Shown one piece after another: positions 1-10,194 of a DNA stretch of 36,426 nt. The number at the start of each line of letters is the position of its first letter. Position 1 is the first letter of the stretch. A program made the position numbers and the translations under genes. The stretch comes from Nemertoderma westbladi (taxonomy: Eukaryota; Xenacoelomorpha; Nemertodermatida; Nemertodermatidae). The stretch lies in NCBI GenBank assembly GCA_032718475.1, contig JAUCBJ010008842.1, positions 1 through 36,426 on the forward strand, in the 5' to 3' direction. The notes beneath the pieces are model-generated. The model worked only from the letters and a program-made list of their open reading frames with translations. It ran no database searches and was not told where the DNA came from.

Positions 1-433
1 AAGCCATATCGTTGCGAGTAGTTTAAGTCATAACTCTGTTTATGTAGATAAAGCGCCACGTCCTAAAGGAACTGTTAATATTACCGAAGGTGAATAATAT
101 TGTCAGAGATTATATAATACTATCAGTCGAATAATACATTAGGCTTACATAGCAATACAAATTAAACCGTCGAACCCAATCTCCCGGGAATATCCAGCGG
201 GTGAATGGTCGCGCACGGATTGGTTTCGACTAGTGTAGTGAATCAAATACTTGTCATAGACTAAAAAGCAGATTTATTATCTAGAAGACATTCTAATTTG
301 GCGGGTTAAACTGCCAAAGGTCTGAAAGCGCGAACACGCTGTACAAAAATAAAGGATCAAGAGACGAGCCGGACTCACTTCGAGGTATCGCTGTACAAAG
401 GTAAATGATAAAGAGATGGTCGTTTAGATACTT

Positions 434-691
434 CCGCCAACTCCTACAGAAATAGAGGGTTACCTACGGACGGAGAAGGTTCCCTTCCACGATGTAATTG
501 CTCTTCCACTGAAGAATGGAAACTCGCCATATCGGAGTTTTCATATAATCTGTGCTCAGGAGCACCGCGATACTGTCATGAATCCCGATCTCTGGGATTC
601 TGGTATCTCGATTAGGAACTACCGTTTATCCAATGGAGAACGTGCTAACCTAGGTTTGCGACAAAGAGAAATGGGAAACCGTTATTCTTAG
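434..691 (+). pseudogene. LINE ORF1 C-terminal fragment
   Basis: An open stretch of 85 codons without a start codon runs from the CCG at 434 to the TAG at 689-691; an in-frame TAG lies just upstream at 425. The translation has the look of the C-terminal domain of ORF1 proteins of animal non-LTR retrotransposons: a phrase like YRSFHIIC is followed by MNPDLWDSGISIRNYR, which fits the family pattern 'sF.i.v ... WP.G..vR.yr'. It lies about 60 bp upstream of an endonuclease fragment in the same orientation, the normal ORF1-ORF2 order. The family call is recognition of a pattern, not a search result. Confidence 0.45.
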
Positions 692-739
692 AACTCTAAC
701 ACTGAAACTGATGAAACTATAATACAGGAATAGGACTGG

Positions 740-1400
740 AGCTCGTCTGTTAGGGTACGTTTGTGGAATCTTGAGGGTTTTAACATTCTATCAAACCTTC
801 TTACAGAACAATTACTCTATGACAATGGCGATATTGTACTTTTCAACAAAACTTTTCTCTGCAACCCTACCGGTACTGGATCAGGATATAATATTCCTTA
901 CTACCCGTTCATACAACCCGCAAAACAACCACCTCGGTGGAGACTGTACGGGGGTCTTATGGTCCTCAGCAAACCGTTTCTCAAACCATCTTTGATAAAG
1001 AAAACTCCCGAATTTGTTGTTGTTAAAACAATTCTAGATTATTTCAGTGTATTCTACTTTCCTCCTGATGTCCCCTTAGAAGACATTCTACAAAATGTTA
1101 ATGAAGTACTCACTTATATGGATCCATCCGCAACAATCGTTATAGGTGGTGATTTTAACTGCCGCATAGACAATAGAACTCGAGGTTCAGAATTATCAGA
1201 CGAACTTAAAAGTTTCGGATTCATTTGACTCAACTCGCCAGAAATACATACCTACATATCCCCACGATTTATTTATTATTTCTTAGATATTATGTTCCAA
1301 AAATTCCATCACCAGTTCCTACTCCTACTGTCTCTCTGAATCCGATCCGGAAACACCAACCAGTAACAGTCACTCTCAATACACAGGTCAGGTCAGGTAT
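740..1400 (+). pseudogene. LINE ORF2 endonuclease (EEP) fragment
   Basis: The frame 761-1228 begins WNLEGFNILSNLL, matching the beta-strand that opens the exonuclease-endonuclease-phosphatase (EEP) domain of LINEs. It continues with YFPPDVPLEDIL and the catalytic GGDFNCRID motif. After 1228 the homology continues in other frames: a phrase like DSTRQKYIPTYPH follows, then IRKHQPVTVTLN near 1345-1380, the position of the terminal EEP histidine motif. At least two frameshifts are therefore present. No reverse transcriptase follows; the copy is cut at about 1400, where a second LINE begins. The gene would nick target DNA for target-primed reverse transcription. This copy is dead. Confidence 0.6.
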
Positions 1401-1568
1401 TCTAGGTCATTGATCAAGAAAACTTGCCACCTCCATGCAGCATAAAGGAGGTGCCACCTGTAGCTGCATAGACCCTTTTACTAGGGCAAATCTGGTCCTG
1501 TAACTAGGACCCCCTTCGTTCTGGGATAAGGACGCCCTTGGTCCTGGATTAAGGACCCATATACTTGG

Positions 1569-1790
1569 CTGCAGGGGTATATGGCCTGACCAGGCAGATG
1601 GTGATCTACCAATGGCTGGTCAGGAGTAGAGTGTTCTCATGTCCACTCTGAGAGCACTTCACTGCGACCTGCACCTGGCAGCAAGGGTACAGGGCATGAC
1701 CCAGCAGATGAGCTGCAACAGCCAATGGTGGGTCATGTGCGCCAGAGTAGATATGGGTGATGGGCCTCATATCTGACTCCATTGCGACAC
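1569..1790 (+). repeat. two tandem ~110-bp 5'UTR monomers
   Basis: Two diverged direct copies lie head to tail. The first has 'ggcctgaccaggcagatgg', then 'aatggctggtcagg', 'agtagag' and 'cattgcgac'-like ends. The second repeats the order: 'catgacccagcagatg', 'aatggtgggtcatg', 'agtagat' and 'cattgcgac'. Each copy contains an inverted pair (cctgacca...tggtcagg; catgaccca...tgggtcatg). Tandem promoter-bearing monomers at the 5' end are known from several LINE families. That these carry the promoter is inference. Confidence 0.5.
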
Positions 1791-2983
1791 CCACCCTGTG
1801 GAATGGCAAACCGGGGTGTGGTATTTGCCCCGAGAGCTGACTCGGCAAAAAAGCACCCCCCAACCCCCATTATGGATTACATTAGCAATGCGGAGGTCCG
1901 GCCACTAGAGGCCAGTGGAATTACCGGATACAATCGGCCTCACAGGCGTCAGTTAACTCCTGACCGGCTGCCTGTCTCACCCTCTACTGGAGAGAGAGCA
2001 GCCAACAATTATTTGAGTCCCTTTCCTGATGACCTTTCTGGCCCAAACCCTGGGTCACCGGGGAGGCCAGATTGTGATGGGGAGAGGGATTCTGAAGTTG
2101 GAGGCTACTCTCATGTTCCACCCCGACCAACAAAGCCATTGGTGAATCTGAGGCAAGTCACTAGACTAGCCTCAGTAAACACCCTAACACTCGGGTCCCC
2201 AATGCGACAAGGTGAGCTGACTGCCTTGGCAGATAAGATTTCTCTTAGCGCAGTGGGTGTTCAAAAGCACCGAATGCAGACTGGACAGACTGATGAGGTT
2301 CTGATTAAGGACATGGGGGGCGGTTGGCGACTCGCCCTCGCGTCAGCAGATAATAGTGGCAATGGTGGAATTGGTCTATTGATGAATCCAACTGCACATG
2401 CAGCATTGGACAAAATAGACAAAATCTCTAACCGCATCATCCGTTGCCACTTCTCGTGTTCTGGAAGACTGGCTAAGAAGTTTCCTAAGGTGGTTCTGAT
2501 TGTGTGCTACTCTCCAACTAGTGTTGCCCCTGTAGAGAAGGTGGAAAATTTCTACCACAATCTACAAGCAGCTACTGATGGAGTGGATCAGCATGCATTC
2601 TTAACATTCCTGGGAGACTGCATCAATCACCTACATCGCCCTGGGTCTATAGCAATAGTGTTAACCGAAATTCCGTCCATCTTCAGGATTTTATCTCTGG
2701 AAATGGATTGTTTTCGGCTGGAACCCAGTTCAAGAAGCGAACTGGAAAGCTATGGACTCATAGTGGACCCAGTGGTCACAAGTCCCAGATAGACCATATT
2801 CTGTTTCGTAGGAAATACAGGAGCTCTATACAAGACTGTAATGCATTTACACTTCGACCCTTCTCCAGTGATCACCGCCTTATTGTGGCCAAGGTAAGAC
2901 TTAGTCTGCGTGCTAGCAGAACAACGAAATCTGCCTTGCCGCGGCATCTTCTTGCTGCCGACACCTTCTTCTCGTGGGGTTAA
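1782..2983 (+). pseudogene. LINE endonuclease domain, frameshifted
   Basis: The first frame (1782-2792) has a Pro-rich N-terminal ~120 residues, then an EEP domain: RLASVNTLTLGSPMRQGEL, SAVGVQKHRMQ (the usual 'ETR/KH' catalytic strand), GWRLALASAD, GGIGLLMN, LIVCYSPTS and FLTFLGD. Near 2640 the homology leaves this frame. It resumes in the frame of 2708-2983, which carries the C-terminal signature TGKLWTH, SQIDHILFRRKY and SSDHRLIVAKVRL (the final Asp-His catalytic pair). One indel of 1-2 bases near 2640 therefore breaks the gene. No RT follows. Confidence in the EEP identity is high; the subclass (RTE/L1-like) is less certain. Confidence 0.7.
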
Positions 2984-2990
2984 ACCTTCT

Positions 2991-3398
2991 TGAGGCGTGC
3001 TTTCGAAATGTTCGTACAATTCCGATATTGTTAAAACAAATGTTAGACACATTCTCAATACAACGACTTGCGCTTGATGAAACGTGCTGGATGTCACCAA
3101 CAGCAGCCAGATACGAACCTTGAGCAGAAAATTTTAGCGCAGTACAAACTTGTAGTGAGACAGGAAGGCTGCAGCTTCTTTTGTGGTATGCGCCAATGGG
3201 GCAAATATCCCACTACACAATACACATATCAGCAACCATTTCTTTGGGAAACCTGTAACATTTTAAATACTGTAGTACGTATTGATAGCATAAAATTATT
3301 GCTAAATGACACTACAGTAGATAAAGTTAAATGAAACCCCTTGCTGCCATTTAAATTAAGGGATGTATTAACTATTTACATCGTTGTGTGCAAAGTAG
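2991..3398. other. intergenic stretch
   Basis: No coding or repeat signature is recognised. A short plus-strand open frame (3068-3334) has no family features and is probably chance. Confidence 0.4.
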
Positions 3399-3496
3399 CA
3401 CTTTGCAGCATTAAGACCCGAGTTTATTTATGTACCGAGCGAGCGCAGCGAGGGAGGTTTACATAAATAAACAAGGGTCTTTAACGCTGAAAAGTG
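3399..3496. repeat. ~100-bp foldback with GC-rich loop
   Basis: The left arm (3399-3435) pairs with the right arm (3456-3496): cactttgcagcattaagaccc opposes gggtctttaacgctgaaaagtg, and tttatttatgtacc opposes ggtttacataaataaa. The loop is a purine-rich gagcgagcgcagcgaggga. This is a small MITE or foldback element. No target duplication could be assigned. Confidence 0.6.
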
Positions 3497-3911
3497 ACCA
3501 TTACAAGCAATGATTTATGTAATTTTATAACATTATGTCAACTTATCTGCGTTCTGTATTTGAAGAAAGGATTTTATGGATGCTCATTTGAACATTTTAA
3601 TCATGTACTACAGTATTTCGAATATTAGTGAAAATTATTAACAGGTACCGGTACTATAAATGTATATCTAATTAAAGTTATTGTGGTTATCTCCTGCATG
3701 GTTATGATAAATCTTTGATCCATCGTCGACAGAAGCAAACTGAGTCACCGTCTGTGTCCGTTTAGTTTTACTGAACACTGTTGCCATATTTTCTTTGTTA
3801 ATTTTCTCTAAAATGTCTTCTATAGGACGTATGGAATAAAGTCTTACACGATAAACAATTATTTACATACAGTAGCCCCGTCACTTCAAACTGGACGCAC
3901 GCATTATGCAA
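3497..3911. other. AT-rich intergenic
   Basis: Nothing recognised; AT-rich with no coding signal. Confidence 0.4.
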
Positions 3912-4598
3912 AGGTACTGGTTCAGTATGCCTACACCCTCCACCAAATTTTATCTACTAGCTAGTTTTTAATAATTTTTTTTTTGAAATGTACCAGAACA
4001 TTTTAGCTATTTTATTTTTAAAAAATAATGTTCTAGAACAAATATTTTTTGTTCTAGAACATTATTTAGACAAAAGCCTGGGTTGTATTTAAAAAGAATG
4101 GGATGGAAAAAGCAAGGAGGTAAAATAATTTTTTTTTAATATTTAACGTTCTTACTATCTCTAAGCCATACCATCTTAGTGTCAGAAGTTCAAATATAAA
4201 CCTGATGATAAAAGCCATGAAAAACTCGGTCAAAAAGTGTCAACCCAATATAAAAATTTGAGACACATTAGGGCCTATGGTACTAGTACTCCACAACGAT
4301 TTCTACGCACAAAGTGGCACAAGTGTATAGGACTAGCTAGTGTCTATAAAAGATAATAAAGTTTCCAGAGAATCATTAAAAATTATAAATACTGTTGAAA
4401 TAACGAACTCATAAGATTTTAATACAAACCTTGCTTGTCTCTAAAAAGTTGTTCCAGAATGAAAATATTTGTTCTAGAACATTGTTTTTTAAAAACAAAT
4501 AGCTAACATGTTCTAGAACATTTCAAAAAAAGAAATTAACAAAAATTAATTAGTATAAAAAATTTGGTGGGGCGTGTACGCATACTGAACCAGTACCT
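3912..4598. mobile_element. MITE with ~150-bp terminal inverted repeats
   Basis: The left end aggtactggttcagtatgc is the reverse complement of the right end, and the match continues inward, with small differences, for about 150 bp. It runs through ccaccaaattt, several copies of the palindrome TGTTCTAGAACA and an AT-rich tract. The 687-bp element has no coding capacity, so it is a non-autonomous DNA transposon. The arms share the TTCTAGAAC motif with MITEs at 6918-7512 and 34964-35695. I found no clear target-site duplication. Confidence 0.65.
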
Positions 4599-4779
4599 AA
4601 TAATGATCAGTCAATCGATTCATCAATCGATCACTCAGCCAATAGTTGTTACCTTTTTGTTATGAAAAATTATCATATTGATAATAACGTTGATATTCAA
4701 TTATTGATTCAAATACACATGAAAGGACACCGGACTTGAGAATATGGATGAACTGGGAAAATGTATGGCGACCGTAAAA

Positions 4780-5090
4780 TCTGGGGGCGCTATGTTGTTG
4801 GGTCCGCCGGCACTGTGTGTGGCTGACCGCGAGATCTGGGGGCGCTATGTTGCTGGGTCCGCCGGCACTGTGTGTGGCTGACCGCGAGATCTGGGGCGCT
4901 ATGTTGCTGGGTCCGCCGGCACTGTGTGTGGCTGACCGCGAGATCTGGGGGCGCTATGTTGCTGGGTCCGCCGGCACTGTGTGTGGATGACCGCGAGATC
5001 TGGGGCGCTATGTTGCTGGGTCTAGCAGGCACTGTGTATGGCTGACCGCGAGATCTGGGGAGCTATGTTGCTGGGTCTAGCAGGCACTGC
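4780..5090. repeat. six-copy 55/54-bp minisatellite
   Basis: The unit contains gcgctatgttgctgggtccg, ccggcactgtgtgtggctga and ccgcgagatctgggg. Copies start near 4789, 4844, 4898, 4953, 5007 and 5062, so the period alternates 55, 54, 55, 54, 55 through loss of one G. The last two copies share the variant ggtctagcaggc. An 80-codon minus-strand open frame across it is a by-product of the repeat. Confidence 0.9.
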
Positions 5091-5971
5091 ATCTTGGTGC
5101 ATGCCGATCATGATCACGTGTTAATTCCAAAAAATTGATGATATTACAAATAATATGCAGACTTTAGTATTAGGGGGCTTGATTGATTGATTGATTTTTT
5201 TAACACTAGGTATAAGTAACGCGTTCAAAGTTTACAGCACAATAGAGTAAAATGTGGTGACATTTACAACGACATACTTTTAAATAAAATATATACAAAC
5301 AGTAAGATAATAACATATATGATACAGCATGTCGAAAAAAGTAGAGTATATTAATAAAAGTATTAAAATATAAGACAGAATAATTACATGACTTGTTTAT
5401 TGTGTCTAGGCCCATTTGAATAGAGTGAATTAAATTGTCCATGTGGGTGAATACCAGTTCAATCCTACACAACCAACGACGAGATATTTTTTAAATGTGT
5501 GTTTCCCGCACTAATTAAATCAATTAAATCAGACCTTTTCTGTAATATCTTCTCGATTTAACACATCAAGCCACTCGATTCAGGGTACCGTGTTACTTAC
5601 TACCCCCTTATTCAGGTGTTTCTAACCAAACCTTTCCATCACACTAACACTAACGCAGCAAAAGTGAATAATTTTTTGTTGGATACATTTTAAATTATCC
5701 TTGAGAAATAAAGAGGTCTTTCAAAAGTTTAAAATGAAGCTACACACAATTTCTTGCGAAATTTTAAGTATAAAATAATGTTGAAAAAGTATGAATAATA
5801 ATAATTGTAGAAAAATGAGTGGTAAATTGTAAATATATATAAAAGATTCTTACAGGACATGGTACATTTAAAAATAAAACAATGAAAAGTTTAATTTAGA
5901 TATTTTATACTACTACTGTACATATTGGCCGATAAATAATAAGTTTTTTCTACAGTACCGTATATTTCTCG
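5091..5971. other. AT-rich region downstream of the SPEF1-like gene
   Basis: It contains a short (gatt)n run at 5178-5195 and presumably the 3' untranslated region of the minus-strand gene that ends at 5972. A possible polyadenylation signal on the minus strand (ATTAAA) lies at about 5890-5895, some 80 bp after the stop. An 88-codon open frame at 5206-5472 has no recognisable features. Confidence 0.4.
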
Positions 5972-6757
5972 TTATCTTTTACTCGTAATATTGTTTACGT
6001 TACGAGGTCGTCCCAAACCAAGTTGATCGAATTCCTGAGTTAATTGTTGAATCTTCATATCTTTAATGGCGACTAAATGCTCGAGTTTTCCTATTTTTTC
6101 CTGTAAAAGACGCACTGTCTGCTGGGATGCGAGCAGTGCCTCGTTCTTCCGGTCGAGGAGCCATCGAGCTTCCTCGGAAAGTTGTGAATCGGACGCGAGT
6201 CCGTCTGGTCTGGGAGGGATGTAAACCGAGGGGCTCACCATAATAACGTCCGGTGTAGCAACGGGTGGACCACGTTGGCGGTTTAACGGTAATGCGGGAG
6301 GTTTGCGTTTCTCCCTAGGTAGTGGCTTTCTAGCAGCTGGAGTCTGACTGTCGACCCAGTATCGGTACTCGTCGTAACTCCTGTCTGACTCCTGTCGTTT
6401 ATCCCTTCCATCCACGATTCGTTTTATTTCGAAAAGAACCGACTCGATTGCGTTCGGTTTGGCGCTAACTAAATTTCCCATAACAGTTTTATCGATATTA
6501 TAACCAAATTTATTCAACACTTTTCTATTCAATAGATTCCAGTTAACTAGTTTCTGCTTGACTGCATGGGACGCTGTGTAGTTGTGCATATCGACTAGGC
6601 GCGGGTAAAACCTTTTAACAACTTCAGCGCAAAGAACGCCATCGGCAAAGTCCCGCGATATATTTTTCTTGGGTCTGGACAACGATATTTCGTCTATCCA
6701 TGTGTAAAGATCTTGTAAATCAGCATCATTCAGCACCTGCCCCATTTCGTAAGACAT
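5972..6757 (-). CDS. SPEF1: sperm flagellar protein 1-like (CLAMP, CH-domain)
   Basis: The 261-residue protein starts at an ATG (6757). Residues about 10-115 form the SPEF-type calponin-homology (CH_2) domain: LYTWIDEISLSRPKKNISRD, then FADGVLCAEVVKRFYP, then MHNYTASHAVKQKLVNWNLL. The SRPKKNISRDFADGVL block is the family signature. A Pro-rich basic linker (about 137-183) follows, then a coiled coil (about 193-248). SPEF1 family proteins bind and bundle microtubules in cilia, flagella and epithelial cells, and the vertebrate protein has a similar length (about 240 residues). The whole frame is open without introns, although vertebrate SPEF1 is multi-exonic. It may be a retrocopy or have lost its introns; no poly(A) tract or target duplication is visible. 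The neighbours are transposons and satellites. Confidence 0.88.
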   Translation of the reverse strand: MSYEMGQVLNDADLQDLYTWIDEISLSRPKKNISRDFADGVLCAEVVKRFYPRLVDMHNYTASHAVKQKLVNWNLLNRKVLNKFGYNIDKTVMGNLVSAKPNAIESVLFEIKRIVDGRDKRQESDRSYDEYRYWVDSQTPAARKPLPREKRKPPALPLNRQRGPPVATPDVIMVSPSVYIPPRPDGLASDSQLSEEARWLLDRKNEALLASQQTVRLLQEKIGKLEHLVAIKDMKIQQLTQEFDQLGLGRPRNVNNITSKR

Positions 6758-6917
6758 TTACTTACAAAACCGGAGTTTATGTAGGAGTAGGCCTACGAGC
6801 AAATACCAGCAAATAAACAAGTTTTTCATCGTAGCACTTGTTAATTTTTATATATAATTTCAATTTATTATACTGTAGTTCATTTTAAAAAATATTATTC
6901 TAGAAGGAATACCGTTT

Positions 6918-7512
6918 TGACTAGAGGTCTGTATAGCACTACATTTTTAAAACATATATCATTGTTACATGGCAACGTTGAAGAGTTGTAGAACAAATGA
7001 AAATAATTATATACTATTCTAAACCATAAATAAAATAAAATAATATTACGTTCTAGAACATATAGCTAATTTATTTTTAATTTTAAAATAGCTAGTAAAT
7101 TAAAAAAAAGTATTTAAATGAATTTCTGAATACATTTAAATGAATATTGAAAATTGTTATATTTCTAACATATACCGGTAGCTATTTTTTTTAATTAAAA
7201 TAGCTATTAAATTAAAAAATTTATTTTTAAATCAATTTCTGAATAGGCCTACATTTAAATGAAAATTGAAAATTTCCAAAGCACCAAACATTAATAAAAC
7301 AATTTTATATTTTTTTAAATTACAAGCTAATTAAAAATTTATAAATAACTAGCTATATGTACTAGAACGTTATATTTTTAATTTTATTTAAGTTCTAGAA
7401 TTAGGGTATAATAATACTGTATAAGATTTATAATTTGTTCTAGGACTCTATAAAATGTTGCCATGGTAACCATGATTTATGGTATAAACATGTAGTGCTA
7501 TGCGGATTCGGA
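6918..7512. mobile_element. decayed MITE sharing TIRs with later copies
   Basis: The left end (gactagaggtctgtatagc, actacattttt, ttacatggcaac) is an imperfect inverted repeat of the right end (gttgccatggtaacc, gtagtgctatgcgga, ttcggaactgttacc). The interior is AT-rich with TTCTAGAAC palindromes and no coding capacity. The same end sequence occurs at about 35304-35365 and at the window end (36396-36426). Confidence 0.5.
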
Positions 7513-8430
7513 ACTGTTACCTTAGTTTTAATATTTTCTTTCTACGTCAAGAGTCAGTCCCCAAATCTGCAAACTGTGATAACAAATGCACGTTATTCAA
7601 GAAAGATCGATCACTAAGGAGACGTGGGGGGGGGGGGGGGCGTTGTTGGACGCAAATCCCAACTCGTCGAATTTATATTTCGTCTTAATGTTAAATTAAA
7701 AATTAAGGGGAATGAGCGTTTACAAATTGCACTCTTATTCTAACCAAAACAATAAGTTAAAGACAATAGAACAGGTTACAGTTGTATTTTTTAGGAGTAA
7801 TCAGCTGTTATTTGCTTCGATTTTACCCTGGAGCGGTATAAAGTAAAAAAAATGTAAAATGTTTATTCGGCTGTTAGGCCAGGGATTACGTGCAAAGTCG
7901 GGCGATCTACTGCATTTCCAGTGCGGGCCCCCTCGAACTATACTCCGCAGAGGAAAAGCCAGTACCGGTACTCATTTAGCTACCACTTCAGAATGCAAGC
8001 AAAAATGCGCCCTTGTTACACCCGCTTTTTATTCCGTCGAAAGTCCCATTATCTGTAGCTGGGAAATAAATATGAGAAATAGAGCTATAACATTTACGCT
8101 GTTACCTACTATATAAATACATAATTTAATAAATGTATTTATTGCTCTACTGCAGAAAGGCCACATATGAAAGCATTAAAAATGACTGAAATAATAGACA
8201 TAAAATAAGATTACTGAAATAATGTCTACCATAAGTCATAGTCGTTGAATTAAATCGTATCAATATAGGAAAAAAAATAGTGATAAAATATATATGCTTA
8301 GTTATTTCCCCCCAAAAATACCAAGCCCCATTTTTAATCAACTCCCCCCAAACAAAACCCTCTTAGAAATGTTTGAAGCCTTAGTAATAAATTACTCGTA
8401 GGTGAATGAAGGTAATGGGGAATAACACAC
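7513..8430. other. non-coding stretch with G15 run
   Basis: A G15 homopolymer lies at 7626-7640. Otherwise I see no gene, repeat unit or element boundary. Short open frames (7500-7688, 7859-8116, 8147-8341) lack any family features. Confidence 0.4.
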
Positions 8431-8563
8431 TTATTACCCTATTATTGAGTTATTTTCCCGGTTATTTAACCCTTGGGCAGGAACACCCTCGGGCTTCGCC
8501 CTCGGGTTGTTTCCTGCCCGCGGGTTAAATAACCGGGAAAATAACTCAATAATAGGGTAATAA
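8431..8563. repeat. near-perfect hairpin element (arms ~55-60 bp)
   Basis: The left arm ttattaccctattattgag, ttattttcccggttattt, aacccttgggcaggaa pairs almost perfectly with the right arm (ttcctgcccgcgggtt, aaataaccgggaaaataa, ctcaataatagggtaataa). The loop region ccctcgggcttcgccctcggg is itself a hairpin. It looks like a foldback MITE. The 110-codon open frame across it is not a gene. Confidence 0.75.
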
Positions 8564-8974
8564 ATATAGATATTCAGTTTACCAGTAACAGGTAGGCCTA
8601 CCGGTACCAGTAAAACTTGGCATATATACAGATATACATGAAATTCTGCATTACGTTCCGGTTTGGAGCACATAGGGAAATATTTACATGTGGTTGCTAG
8701 GCAACATTGCTGTGTACAATGGCCTATCGCGCTATCACTTCTCAGATTTATTATTCGCTGATTCATTTAAATGTTTGGCGGTAGGTACCTCATCCCATGC
8801 TAAATGATCGCAATAATTTTTCTTGTCCGTTGAAATCACTCATAAAGTCCTTTTTTTTCCTTTTTATGTCCGCCAGAAATTTACCGTTAGGTTGCATGCT
8901 ACCGGTTTCTCTACTGCTGTTCTCTTAGGCTTCTGGGCTATCAGTACCGGTATTACAATATACGTCAGCGGCTT
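8564..8974. other. intergenic
   Basis: No gene or repeat recognised other than isolated accggta palindromes. Confidence 0.35.
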
Positions 8975-9540
8975 GGACGTCCATAAATTAGTTTTTGGAC
9001 GTCCATAAATTAGTTTTTGGACGTCCATAAATTTGTTTTTGGACGTCCATAAATTAGTTTTTGGACGTCCATAAATTAGTTTTTGGACGTCCATAAACTA
9101 ATTTTTGGACGTCCATAAATTAGTTTTTAGGCGTCCATAAATTAGTTTTTGGACGTCCATGAATTAGTTTTTGGACGTCCAAAAATTAGTTTTTGGACGT
9201 CCATAAATTAGTTTTTGGACGTCCATAAATTTGTTTTTGGACGTCCATAAATTAGTTTTTGGACGTCCATAAATTAGTTTTTGGACGTCCATAAACTAAT
9301 TTTTGGACGTCCATAAATTAGTTTTTAGGCGTCCATAAATTAGTTTTTGGACGTCCATGAATTAGTTTTTGGACGTCCATAAATTTGTTTTTGGACGTCC
9401 ATAAATTAGTTTTTGGACGTCCATAAATTAGTTTTTGGACGTCCATAAACTAATTTTTGGACGTCCATAAATTAGTTTTTAGGCGTCCATAAATTAGTTT
9501 TTGGACGTCCATGAATTAGTTTTTGGACGTCCAAAAATTC
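8975..9540. repeat. 22-bp satellite, ~26 copies, higher-order structure
   Basis: The unit is ggacgtccataaattagttttt, built on the palindrome GGACGTCC. Unit variants recur in a fixed order: aaatttg, normal, normal, aaactaa, normal, aggcgtcc, ccatgaatt. That order starts at about 9019, 9217 and 9371. The first and last blocks are followed by the variant ccaaaaatt. Short open frames over it are artefacts. Confidence 0.95.
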
Positions 9541-10194
9541 CTGCTTTTTATATTTTTTTAAATAAATATGACGGAATTCTGCCACATTAGGCTTTTTTCA
9601 CAAAGCTACTTTATTAAGAAAACCTGACCCCACACAAAGCCGCTAACATACAGTAGAGCAGTATTTTGCAGTATTGTTGTATTGTACTGTATGTATATAA
9701 AGCCTATACCTTTAGAAAGAATTAAATAGCATTATACTACTCAGCTCCTGTACAATAATACTGATACCAGTACTCTGATATGTATCCTAAACAGTTGTAA
9801 ATGAGAGAGAATGATGGTAATTAATAAACTTATTTCAGAATTTTAGTACCGGCTGACCACGCTACCTTTTAAATACTTCTAAATCATACATACTTTTAAA
9901 TCAATTTTAGATAAATTGATACATATCTGGATAATGCATTTAAAAAATGGATCATAACAACTGTAGGCCTAATGTTTGGGTAGCTGTAGTGGTACCTCTC
10001 AATCTATAATGTAGTTCTAAAATAACAGATCAGGCCACATACTGTAGAGTGTGTTCGAAAAATCGACTTATTCCCCATTCAGCCATTATTTTGATAGCGG
10101 AAACACACTGATATCGAAAATATCGGGCCGGTTTTAGCTAAAAGGCAAAGGGGTTGTCCCATTAAAGGATATATACAACTGTACTTAATGTAAA
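9541..10194. other. AT-rich intergenic
   Basis: Nothing recognised. Confidence 0.35.

Larger units (their letters stand above)
1425..2990 (+). mobile_element. 5' part of a second LINE
   Basis: A GC-rich leader with tandem monomers (1569-1790) leads into a coding region whose endonuclease domain ends near 2983. After that no reverse transcriptase is found, so the element is truncated at its 3' side or rearranged. It abuts the fragment at 434-1400 in the same orientation, which suggests insertion into, or recombination with, the older LINE. The RT fragment at 28538-29910 is of a similar kind (endonuclease-RT LINE with a CFDP2-like protein), but I cannot show that the two belong to one subfamily. 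Confidence 0.5.

Noticed and set aside
3068-3334. 88-codon plus-strand frame after the LINE endonuclease
   Set aside because: No RT-like motifs, unlike what should follow the endonuclease; likely chance.
4790-5032. 80-codon minus-strand frame with repeated protein sequence
   Set aside because: It is a translation of the 55/54-bp minisatellite; unit length is not a multiple of three and there is no gene context.
5206-5472. 88-codon minus-strand frame downstream of SPEF1
   Set aside because: AT-rich with no domain; it lies in the likely 3' untranslated or intergenic region.
8434-8766. 110-codon minus-strand frame
   Set aside because: Its C-terminal part is the hairpin element read through; no protein features.
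8864-9094. 76-codon repeat-like minus-strand frame
   Set aside because: It is a by-product of the 22-bp satellite, which reads in three frames.
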